A stretch of DNA of 64,000 bases from Nocardia sp. (GTDB taxonomy: Bacteria; Actinomycetota; Actinomycetes; Mycobacteriales; Mycobacteriaceae), in assembly GCF_025465275.1 (NCBI RefSeq), contig NZ_JAODNK010000202.1:28150-92149 (forward strand). The letters are read 5' to 3'. Shown piece by piece: positions 17,438 through 26,391 of the stretch (positions are counted from its first letter, which is position 1; each line of letters begins with the position of its first letter). The position numbers and the translations under genes are program-made. The notes under the pieces were generated by a model that made no database searches, had not been told where the DNA came from, and saw nothing but the letters and a program-made list of their open reading frames with translations.

Positions 17438-18276
17438 GCTGGCGCATGCGAGTGGTGCACACCACCGGTTACGTGTACGACGCGCCGGTCTCCCGCTCGT
17501 TCAACGAGGCGCGGCTCACCCCGCGCGCGGACAGTCGGCAGAACGTCATCCTGAACCGGGTAGAGACCGTGCCCTCGACCCGTTCCTTCCGCTATGTCGA
17601 CTACTGGGGCACCGCGGTGACCGCCTTCGATCTGCACGCTCCGCACAGCGAATTGGAGATCACCAGCGCCTCCGTGGTCGAGACCGAGCCGTTCGCGGGC
17701 CCCGCCGAGGAGCTGTCCTGGGAGGAGCTGCGCGGTGACGATATCGTCGACCGATTCGACGAATTGCTCTCGCCCACAGAGTATGTCCCACGCGAGCGCC
17801 GGTTGTCGCCGATAGCGCGGCAGCTCGCGCGCGGGGTTCCGCCCGCCAAAGCCGTTGTGCGAGCGGCGGAATGGGTGCATCGGGAAATGCACTACCTGGC
17901 CGGGAGCACCTCCGTGCACACCTCGGCCGTGCAGGCCTTCGCCGAAAGGCAGGGGGTGTGTCAGGACTACGCGCACCTGACCCTGCTGCTGTTGCGGACC
18001 ATGGGAATTCCCAGCCGATACGTCTCCGGCTATTTCCATCCCGATCCCGCGGCCGAAGTGGGGAATACCGTCGCCGGGCAGATGCACGCCTGGGTGGAGG
18101 CCTGGACGGGGCAGTGGTGGGGCTACGACCCGACCAACAATATCCCCGTCACGGAGCAACACGTATCAGTCGGTGTCGGGCGTGATTACGCGGATGTGCC
18201 GCCCCTGAAAGGTATCTTCAGCGGGAGTGGCTCGACCGATCTCGAGGTGATAGTGGAGATCACTCGGCTCGCATAG
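17434..18276 (+). CDS. Transglutaminase-like cysteine protease family protein
   Basis: A 280-residue protein. An N-terminal beta domain (WRMRVVHTTGYVYDAPVSRSFNEARLTP) is typical of bacterial transglutaminase-like proteins. The catalytic core carries Cys in ERQGVCQDYAHL (about residue 175), His in GQMHAWVEAW and Asp in WGYDPTNN. It could cut or form amide bonds. It overlaps the alpha-E gene by 4 bp and ends the three-gene cluster. Confidence 0.92.
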   Translation: MSWRMRVVHTTGYVYDAPVSRSFNEARLTPRADSRQNVILNRVETVPSTRSFRYVDYWGTAVTAFDLHAPHSELEITSASVVETEPFAGPAEELSWEELRGDDIVDRFDELLSPTEYVPRERRLSPIARQLARGVPPAKAVVRAAEWVHREMHYLAGSTSVHTSAVQAFAERQGVCQDYAHLTLLLLRTMGIPSRYVSGYFHPDPAAEVGNTVAGQMHAWVEAWTGQWWGYDPTNNIPVTEQHVSVGVGRDYADVPPLKGIFSGSGSTDLEVIVEITRLA

Positions 18277-18339
18277 TGCGTGAATCAGCAGAACACAGGT
18301 GCTCTCCCGCAATCGGCGGGTCTATCGGGAAGGTGGCTG

Positions 18340-19119
18340 ATGTCTCCCACAGCGCAGGAAGTCAGAGAAGAACGGGTCGAACATCATCCGGTACCGCTGG
18401 GCAGGAAGCTGTTCGCCGAGACGCTCGGTACCTTCGTGCTGGTCCTCGGCGGTGTGGGCACCGCGGTGCTCGCCGGGGAACGAGTGGGTGCGCTGGGTGT
18501 GGCGCTGGCCTTCGGCTTCACACTGATGTTTCTGGTGTACGCCATCGGACCGATCTCCGGCTGTCACGTGAATCCGGCAGTGACGGTGGGGCAATTGCTG
18601 CTGGGCCGGCTTTCGGCAGTGGCGGCGGGCGCCTACATGCTGGCGCAGGTCGTCGGCGGCCTGCTGGGCGGCGCGGTCGTATACGCGATTGCGAAGAACC
18701 TGCCCTCGTATGACCGTGCCGCGAACGGCCTCGGCGCCAATGGCTGGGGTGCGCACAGCCCTTCGAAGGTGGAGCTCGCAGGCGTCACCACCAACGGGTA
18801 CGGGCTGGCGGCCGCCATCACGGTCGAAGTGCTGCTGACCGCGCTGCTGGTGTTTGTGGTGCTGGCCTCCACCGATCAGCTCTCGGATGTCCCGCAGGCG
18901 GGTGTGTCGATCGGCATCACCCTCGCGGTCATCCACCTGATTTCGATCCCGGTGGACAACACCTCGGTGAACCCGGCGCGCAGCCTCGCGGTCGCCTTCT
19001 TCCAGGACGGGGCTCCGGCTCAGCTGTGGGTATTTATTGTCTTCCCGCTCGTGGGCGGTGTGCTCGGCGCACTCGTTTACGGCCTGATGTACGGCCGCTC
19101 ACGGAATATGGCCAGCTGA
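18340..19119 (+). CDS. aqpZ: Aquaporin, AqpZ-like
   Basis: A 259-residue MIP-family channel. Both NPA motifs are intact: CHVNPAVTVGQ and NTSVNPARSLAVAFF. The pore-lining His in IHLISIPVDNTSVNPARS and the Arg after the second NPA match water-selective AqpZ rather than glycerol channels. A loop of about 30 residues between helices 3 and 4 (NLPSYDRAANGLGANGWG) is usual for AqpZ. The ATG at 18340 has GGAAGG 5 nt upstream; the frame is also open to GTG 18280. It stands alone, between the transglutaminase and a convergent gene. Confidence 0.88.
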   Translation: MSPTAQEVREERVEHHPVPLGRKLFAETLGTFVLVLGGVGTAVLAGERVGALGVALAFGFTLMFLVYAIGPISGCHVNPAVTVGQLLLGRLSAVAAGAYMLAQVVGGLLGGAVVYAIAKNLPSYDRAANGLGANGWGAHSPSKVELAGVTTNGYGLAAAITVEVLLTALLVFVVLASTDQLSDVPQAGVSIGITLAVIHLISIPVDNTSVNPARSLAVAFFQDGAPAQLWVFIVFPLVGGVLGALVYGLMYGRSRNMAS

Positions 19120-19137
19120 CGCCTCTTTCGCGATTCC

Positions 19138-19167
19138 CGTGCCCCGTTCCCTGCGGAACGGGGCACG
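19138..19167. terminator. Hairpin between convergent aqpZ and PemK-like genes
   Basis: CGTGCCCCGTTCC - CTGC - GGAACGGGGCACG, a perfect 13-bp stem with a 4-nt loop, followed on the plus strand by CGTTTC. It lies 18 bp after aqpZ and just beyond the 3' end of the opposing gene, so it could end both transcripts. Confidence 0.7.
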
Positions 19168-19171
19168 CGTT

Positions 19172-19750
19172 TCAGTGCCAGTGGTATTCGGCGCACAGGC
19201 GGTGTGCGACCAGGTCGAAGATCTTGCGCGGCACGATGGCTCCCTCCCGGCGGATGCCGCCCTCGGGCACATCGAGCACCCGATCGAGGCGCACCCAGCT
19301 CGGCCGGCCCGCATGGTCCCAGGCGCCGGGGCCGATGCCGACCCAATTGTGGTGGTGCTCGTGCTCCTCGTTGGAGGAGAGCATGAGCCCGAGCAGCGTG
19401 TCGCGCTCGCGGCCCACGACCAGCACCGGCCGGTCCTTGCCATTGCTGGGGTCTTCCTCGTAGGGCACCCAGGTCCAGACGATTTCGCCCGGATCGGCGC
19501 GACCGTCCAATTGCGGGCTGTAGACGATCAGCCGCGCGCGTTCCCCTGACGGCACCCCTGCGGAGGACGTCGGCCGCACCGAGACCGGTGGCGCGGGCCG
19601 CGGCGCCACCGCGCGCAGGGCTCGGCCCCACACCGAGGAGTTCTGCATCCGCTCGATCAATTTGGGCGCCTGCTTCTTGACGAGATGCGAGCTTTGCTCT
19701 TTTGCCACGATTCCCAACTGCTTCCCCAGAGCGTTCCACCTGCCGGCCAT
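19172..19750 (-). CDS. PemK/MazF-fold protein
   Basis: A 192-residue protein with a helical N-terminal third (residues 1-60) and a C-terminal domain like PemK/MazF: PGEIVWTWVPYEEDPSNGKDRPVLVVGR, then LGLMLSSNEEH and WVRLDRVLDVPEGGIRREG. The same gene lies next to lepA in mycobacteria (Rv2405). The long N-terminal extension and the lack of an adjacent antitoxin gene argue against a classical toxin; it may have been recruited to another RNA- or DNA-related role. Confidence 0.8.
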   Translation of the reverse strand: MAGRWNALGKQLGIVAKEQSSHLVKKQAPKLIERMQNSSVWGRALRAVAPRPAPPVSVRPTSSAGVPSGERARLIVYSPQLDGRADPGEIVWTWVPYEEDPSNGKDRPVLVVGRERDTLLGLMLSSNEEHEHHHNWVGIGPGAWDHAGRPSWVRLDRVLDVPEGGIRREGAIVPRKIFDLVAHRLCAEYHWH

Positions 19751-19863
19751 CTCGGCAGCCTAGTGGCGGATGTCCGGTTTCTCATCCGGGCCGGATTCGC
19801 CTGCGCCGAGCCGCGGTTCACCGCCCGGGTGCTCCACTGGCGAGACCGGTCCTGCGCGCACCG

Positions 19864-19906
19864 TAGACTTCGGGGTTGACATGCCGCTGTTTCGCCATGC
19901 CGAGGA

Positions 19907-19910
<4 letters not shown>
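19864..19910 (+). promoter_or_regulatory. -10 box and 9-codon upstream ORF overlapping the lepA start
   Basis: TAGACT (19864-19869) fits TANNNT. An ATG at 19881 opens a 9-codon frame (MPLFRHAEE) whose TGA at 19908-19910 overlaps the lepA GTG (GTGA). The only SD-like sequence, GAGGAG, touches the GTG and so is too close for normal use, which suggests lepA translation is coupled to the mini-ORF. Confidence 0.35.
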
Positions 19911-21760
<1,850 letters not shown>

Positions 21761-21779
21761 TTCGGACGCTCCAGTTCTC

Positions 21780-21810
21780 GTGCCCCGCTGCCCTATCGGC
21801 AGCGGGGCAC
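21780..21810 (+). terminator. Hairpin after lepA
   Basis: GTGCCCCGCTGCC - CTATC - GGCAGCGGGGCAC, a perfect 13-bp stem with a 5-nt loop, 19 bp past the lepA stop. It lacks a T-run, as is common for actinobacterial terminators. Confidence 0.75.
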
Positions 21811-21820
21811 AGTGCTCTCC

Positions 21821-21946
21821 CCCGCCTCCCCGAACCTTCAGCGCACAGCAGAGAGCCGTGGACCGGTCGTGGACGCGTGCCGGCGGTCGAGTGCCAACCC
21901 CGATTTTGGACGTACCCGACGAGTTACCCGGCCCGCACGAAATCAG
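21821..21946. repeat. Dispersed ~125-bp element, copy A2 (inverted relative to A1)
   Basis: Inverted copy of the element seen at 14081-14204 and 48358-48480. On this strand it begins CCCGCCTCCCCGAACC and contains CCGATTTTGGACGTACCCG. The CCGCCTC end faces the lepA 3' end, the same geometry relative to the neighbouring gene as in the other copies. The far end precedes the promoter of the Pro/Gly-rich gene. Confidence 0.85.
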
Positions 21947-22049
21947 TAGTCCGGCCCGATACACACAAAATCTGGGGCTTCCGTCCTGATATGCCGGATG
22001 ACAAGCTATGTGTCGCACCGCTGTGCACACCGCCTCTTACCTGGTGGAT

Positions 22050-22078
22050 GTGACAGACCGGTTATACGGAAATAGGGT
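22050..22078 (+). promoter_or_regulatory. Promoter of the Pro/Gly-rich gene
   Basis: GTGACA (22050-22055) and TAGGGT (22073-22078) are spaced by 17 bp, a good match to a vegetative -35/-10 pair. The predicted start of transcription near 22085 would give a 5' leader of about 60 nt holding the hairpin at 22097-22121. Confidence 0.5.
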
Positions 22079-22096
22079 GTGAAACGAGTTGAGAGC

Positions 22097-22121
22097 GGCG
22101 GTCCGCCAGTTGCGGACCGCC
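22097..22121 (+). promoter_or_regulatory. Perfect hairpin in the 5' leader
   Basis: GGCGGTCCGC - CAGTT - GCGGACCGCC, a perfect 10-bp stem with a 5-nt loop. It sits between the predicted transcription start and the GGAG before the ATG at 22144, so it could stabilise or regulate the mRNA leader. No T-run follows, so a terminator is less likely. Confidence 0.5.
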
Positions 22122-22143
22122 GATCCTTGAGAGTGGAGCTTGT

Positions 22144-24414
22144 ATGACGCGTGACCTGCCCTTCGACGACGCACCAGGTGTGGGCGGCGATGACGCGGGC
22201 GACACCGCGTATCGGATTGCCGACGGGGTCGCGCGTGTGGCGAGGGCGGGCGCATATGTCACGGGCGGAGCTCTCATCGCATCGGCGGGCACGCGCGGGG
22301 GTGGCCCCACCCCGGCGATCGATCACGACAGCCGCAATGTGGGCTGGTCGCAGGTCGATGATCCGCAGCCGAATGTGCCCAGCCCGACTCTCACCTTCCC
22401 GGATCTGACCCTCGATCGAATGCCGCCCGTACACGGCGGCTACGGCGGCATCGCGCCGGTCGCGGCTCCGGAGCAGCAGTTCGGCACCGACGCCGGGTTG
22501 CTGCCGACGCACTTCGACGCCAGCTCCCTGCCGGATCCGACCATGGCGGGCTTCCACGGTATGGGCCTGCCCGATACGGACCTGCCGGCCAGCTTCGCGC
22601 TGCCGTCCACCCACGATTACCAGCCGCAGTCCGGTTTCGAGCTACCCACCGACGGACAATCCCCGGGCCTGCCGTTCGGGACCCAACCCGGTGTGCCCCT
22701 CGATGATCAGCAGTTCCAGATTCCGGGCGGCTTCCACCTACCGGACTTCGACGGACTGCACCTACCCGGGCTGAGTGGTGACGCCACGCACGGTTTCGAC
22801 GGACTGCACCTACCCGGGACGCCCGGCGGCGGTTTCGGCCAGCCCGGCGGTGGCTTCGGTCCGCACGGTAGTGGCGAAGGCTTCGGACACGATAGCGGCG
22901 AAGGCTTCGGAGAGGGTTCGCACGGCGGCATTTTCGACGGTATCGGCAATGGGCCCGTTGGCGTGTACGTCAGCACCGACTGGGCCGTCAATATGCACCT
23001 CGGACTCGACGGTGTGCAGTTCGAATCGGATCTGAAGGTAGATGTCGCGGTCGGCAATGTCGGCCACCAGCTCGATCAGTTCACGCAGGATATGGGACAG
23101 GGGATTTCGCATATCCCCGCCGGTCTGCCGGGTACGCCCGTCGACCCGAACAACCCGTTCACCTCCGCCGCAGGGCTGACCGGCAGCCCGAACTCGGCCA
23201 CGAATCCCGCAGGCCAGCAGGCTAATTCGCAGGCCGTTGCCGGAGCGGGGCCGACGAGTGGACTGCCCGGTTCTCCGGTCGGCACTGCCGGTTCTCCCGG
23301 CCTGGGCGCTGCCGGTTCTCCCGGCGTCGGCGCTGCCGGTGCTCCCGGAGTCGGCGCTGTCGGCGCTCCCACCGCCGCTCCTGCATACAGCGCCCCGAGC
23401 GCTCCCGCTTTCGCCCCCGCGGTGCCGGCCCCGGCGGCTCCGATGCCCGCCGCGGTCGCCCCGATGGCCATCGCCCCGATCGTGCCCGTCGCGCCCGCGC
23501 CCGCCTTCACACTCCCGGTGGCCGTCGCGCAGCCGGTGGTCACCACACCGCTGCAGACCACGATTCAGCCGGATGCCGCGACGCATCCGATCGCGAATCT
23601 CCTGACCACGCCCGGCCAGTCGCCCTTGACCGCCTCCGCGGCGAATGCCCCGGGGCTGTTCAACCATGCCGGTCCGGTGCTGCTCGCCTCGGGTGTGCAC
23701 GGTGACTCCGAGCATCCGGTGAGCGTGATCGCTCAGCCGGTGCCGCTGACCTCCGCACCCGGTGGGTCGGTGCCGCAGATCAGCGTGCCCGTGAAGCCGG
23801 TGCCGGTGCTCACCACGGCGCCCACGATCCCGTCGATCACCAAGCTGCCTGCGATCGATCCGGTGACCAAGGTGCCGGTGATCACCACGGTTCCTACCGT
23901 GCCGACGACGTCGAACCCGCCGGTGACCGTCGCCCCGGTCACTCCGGACCCGGACTCGGACACCACTACTCGGCCGCACAATCCGTCCGGCGACAACGAC
24001 ACGCACGGCGATGTTCCGCCGGTGACCGTGCCGAGCGATACCGATTCGGCGCCGACGCATCAGCCGCCGGTCACCCATCCGTCGCAGCCGACCGTGCCGA
24101 CCACGCAGCCGGATCTGCCGACACACGGTGGCCAGCCCAGTATTTCGGTGGATCCGCCGGTGCCGGTCATGCCTGGTGCGGTGCAGCCGCCGACCACCCA
24201 GCCGCATGTGCCGGATGTACCCCACCCGGCGAAACCCGCTGGAGATCCGATCGATTCGAGTCTGCACGTGATGCCGATCGCGGATGATTCCGCGCTGCAC
24301 TCGGTCTTCCTGATGCATGACGGTGGGCTCACGACCGGGCTCATGCCGACCGATACCTCCTTCGCCGACACCCACTACCAGGTACACGGCCCGTTCGATC
24401 ACGCGCTGCTGTGA
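22144..24414 (+). CDS. Large Pro/Gly/Ala-rich protein, IniB-like by position
   Basis: A 756-residue protein of low complexity. Residues 1-60 contain a short hydrophobic segment (AGAYVTGGALIASAG). Residues about 60-290 are Gly/Pro/His/Asp rich with the repeat FDGLHLPG and GEGFG units. A more ordinary segment at about 280-320 (VYVSTDWAVNMHLGLDG) follows, then collagen-like GSPG/GAPG units near 370-410 and long Pro/Thr/Val repeats to the end. Its stop overlaps the start of a dynamin-like gene, the arrangement of iniB-iniA in mycobacteria, where IniB is a Gly/Ala-rich wall-linked protein. I see no conserved IniB N-terminal block, so this is only a positional analogy. Confidence 0.72.
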   Translation: MTRDLPFDDAPGVGGDDAGDTAYRIADGVARVARAGAYVTGGALIASAGTRGGGPTPAIDHDSRNVGWSQVDDPQPNVPSPTLTFPDLTLDRMPPVHGGYGGIAPVAAPEQQFGTDAGLLPTHFDASSLPDPTMAGFHGMGLPDTDLPASFALPSTHDYQPQSGFELPTDGQSPGLPFGTQPGVPLDDQQFQIPGGFHLPDFDGLHLPGLSGDATHGFDGLHLPGTPGGGFGQPGGGFGPHGSGEGFGHDSGEGFGEGSHGGIFDGIGNGPVGVYVSTDWAVNMHLGLDGVQFESDLKVDVAVGNVGHQLDQFTQDMGQGISHIPAGLPGTPVDPNNPFTSAAGLTGSPNSATNPAGQQANSQAVAGAGPTSGLPGSPVGTAGSPGLGAAGSPGVGAAGAPGVGAVGAPTAAPAYSAPSAPAFAPAVPAPAAPMPAAVAPMAIAPIVPVAPAPAFTLPVAVAQPVVTTPLQTTIQPDAATHPIANLLTTPGQSPLTASAANAPGLFNHAGPVLLASGVHGDSEHPVSVIAQPVPLTSAPGGSVPQISVPVKPVPVLTTAPTIPSITKLPAIDPVTKVPVITTVPTVPTTSNPPVTVAPVTPDPDSDTTTRPHNPSGDNDTHGDVPPVTVPSDTDSAPTHQPPVTHPSQPTVPTTQPDLPTHGGQPSISVDPPVPVMPGAVQPPTTQPHVPDVPHPAKPAGDPIDSSLHVMPIADDSALHSVFLMHDGGLTTGLMPTDTSFADTHYQVHGPFDHALL

Positions 24415-26225
24415 GCGGCGCCGAACACCTTGTCGTAGTGAAGAATCCGGATGCGATGGGCCCGCTGCTCGGGCTGCTCGACGAGCTGCTGGAGCCCATC
24501 CACGCCGCAGGTCGCGCTGATCTCGCCGGCCGTCTCGGGATCGCGCGCGCCCGGCTCTCCGATCCCCGGGTGCGCCTGGTTGTGGTGGGTGAGTCCAAGA
24601 GCGGGATGAGCACGCTCGTCAACAGCTTGATCGGGACGACGGTCAGCGCCACCGAGAATGCCGTCAGCGTGCCGGTGATCGCCGAGTACGGGCCGCAGTC
24701 CACCGCCACGCTGGTGCGGGTGGGGCCGGGCGGCAGTGCCGAACGTCTGCCTGTGGAACCGTCGACCGCGGTGTCGGCAATGGATGCCGAAGGCGTGATC
24801 CGGGCCGAATTCACCGAGCCCAGCCCGCTGCTGGCGGAGGGTTTTGTGGTGCTGGACGCGCCCGGCTCGCCCGCCGACACCCCGGCTACGTGGTCGCTGC
24901 TCGCGGTCGCGGATGCGGTGCTCTACGTCGCGGACGCGGCCAATCCGTTCACCAGTGGGCAGATCGGGCAGCTGCAGCGCATTCAGCAGGTGTGCCCGAC
25001 GGTGGTCTGCGTGCTCAACAAGATCGATCAGTCGCCGCAGTGGCCGGAGGTGCAGCAGCACGATCGGCGGCTGCTGGATGCGGCCGGACTGGCCTTCGCC
25101 GTCGCGCCCGCGTCGGCGCGACTGCACGAGCAGGCCGTCGCTACGGGTGATCAGCAGCTGGATCTGGAATCCGGTGTGCCGCAACTACTCGACCATCTGC
25201 GCAGCTATGTGCTCGGCAATGCCGACGGGGTGGCCGCCGAGGCGGCGGTGCGCGATATCGGGCTGATTACCGACCATCTGGCGCTGGCCCTGCGGACCGA
25301 GGCCGAGACGCTGCGCGATCCGCGCCGCTACGGCGTCATCACCGAGCAGTTGCGGCGCACCCGCGAGGAGGCCGAGCAGCTGCGGCAGCGCAGCGCCAAC
25401 TGGCAGGTCACCCTCGCCGACGGTGCGGGTGAGCTGATGGCCGATACCGAACACGATCTGCGGCACCGCCTGCGCAGCCTGATTCGTGATGCCGAGGCCG
25501 ACATCATGAAGCGCGATCCGGTGCGGCGCTGGCACGATTTCGGCGCCGATCTCGATGCCAAGATCTGTGAGGCGGTGGAGGAGAACTTCGTCATCGCGCA
25601 CTACCGCTCGGTCGAGCTGGCCGAGCAGGTGGCCGCGAAGTTCCCGGACCGCGGTATTCCGACACCTGAACTGCGCCTGGACAATCCGGGTGAGGTGGGT
25701 GCGGTATTGGAGCCGGTGACCTCGCTCGACAGGCTGGACAGTGCGAAATCGGCGGTGGCGCAAACGGCGCTGAATACGCTGCGCGGGTCCTACGGCGGCA
25801 TTCTGATGGTCGGCCTGGCCACCAGCCTGCTGGGCATGTCCCTGGTCAACTGGTATTCGGCCGGTGCGGGTGTGCTGCTCGGCGTGAACGCCCTGTGGGA
25901 CGACCGCAAGAACCGCCGCCAGCGCCGTCAGTCGGAGGCCAAGGTCGCCGTATCCCGTCTCATGGACGATGTGATCTTCCAGGTGAGCAAGGAATCCCGC
26001 TATCGCCTGCGGGCCGTGCAGCGCAATCTCCGCGACCATTTCACCGATATCGCCAATGAGACACTGCGTTCGGTGGATGCCTCGTTGCGCGCCGCCGAGG
26101 AGGCCGCCGCCGTGCACTCCGGCCAGCGCCGCGAGCAGCGTCTCACCGAAATCGAAGCCGCCCTCGTCCGCCTGCGCGATCTTCGCGAACGTGCCGATGC
26201 CCGCGGCGGCAATTCCACGTACTGA
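24411..26225 (+). CDS. Dynamin-like protein with altered P-loop
   Basis: A 604-residue dynamin-type protein. The G1 loop reads GESKSGMST (residues 60-68): the Lys expected before Ser is Met66, encoded by ATG at 24606. The other motifs look intact: G3 as LDAPGSP and G4 as LNKIDQ. A helical middle region follows, then two hydrophobic helices (IAGILMVGL-type, about residues 460-495) like the membrane paddle of bacterial dynamins, and a coiled C-terminus. The GTG start overlaps the previous stop by 4 bp. A membrane-remodelling role like mycobacterial IniA/IniC is the best guess, possibly with weak or no GTPase activity. Confidence 0.8.
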   Translation: MSGAEHLVVVKNPDAMGPLLGLLDELLEPIHAAGRADLAGRLGIARARLSDPRVRLVVVGESKSGMSTLVNSLIGTTVSATENAVSVPVIAEYGPQSTATLVRVGPGGSAERLPVEPSTAVSAMDAEGVIRAEFTEPSPLLAEGFVVLDAPGSPADTPATWSLLAVADAVLYVADAANPFTSGQIGQLQRIQQVCPTVVCVLNKIDQSPQWPEVQQHDRRLLDAAGLAFAVAPASARLHEQAVATGDQQLDLESGVPQLLDHLRSYVLGNADGVAAEAAVRDIGLITDHLALALRTEAETLRDPRRYGVITEQLRRTREEAEQLRQRSANWQVTLADGAGELMADTEHDLRHRLRSLIRDAEADIMKRDPVRRWHDFGADLDAKICEAVEENFVIAHYRSVELAEQVAAKFPDRGIPTPELRLDNPGEVGAVLEPVTSLDRLDSAKSAVAQTALNTLRGSYGGILMVGLATSLLGMSLVNWYSAGAGVLLGVNALWDDRKNRRQRRQSEAKVAVSRLMDDVIFQVSKESRYRLRAVQRNLRDHFTDIANETLRSVDASLRAAEEAAAVHSGQRREQRLTEIEAALVRLRDLRERADARGGNSTY

Positions 26226-26232
26226 TCGCCTG

Positions 26233-26314
26233 CCCCGGTCATTCCGGCATGCTTTTGGCCGGAACCCACTGGGCGGTGGTAGATCCCGGCCAAAAGCGCG
26301 CCGGGATGACGGGG
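26233..26314. repeat. Palindromic dispersed element, copy B1
   Basis: CCCCGGTCATTCCGGC...GCTTTTGGCCGG and CCGGCCAAAAGC...GCCGGGATGACGGGG face each other across a short centre. A second copy is at 63905-64000. It fills the gap between the convergent dynamin-like and GH15 genes and could act as a two-way terminator or be a REP/MITE-like mobile sequence. Confidence 0.85.
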
Positions 26315-26391
26315 TACGCAGGCCGCGACGGCCAGAGCTACCCCAGCTCTTAGTGGTGGGTTAGCTCTGAAATCCGTTGCAGGAGAATTGT

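Noticed and set aside
19172..19750. PemK-like gene as an active toxin of a toxin-antitoxin pair
   Set aside because: No antitoxin gene beside it, a 60-residue helical extension, and a conserved chromosomal position next to lepA; better seen as a housekeeping-type PemK-fold protein.
22810..24402. 530-residue antisense frame in the Pro/Gly-rich gene
   Set aside because: Arg/His/Gly-rich low complexity caused by the repeats on the sense strand; no SD and no family.
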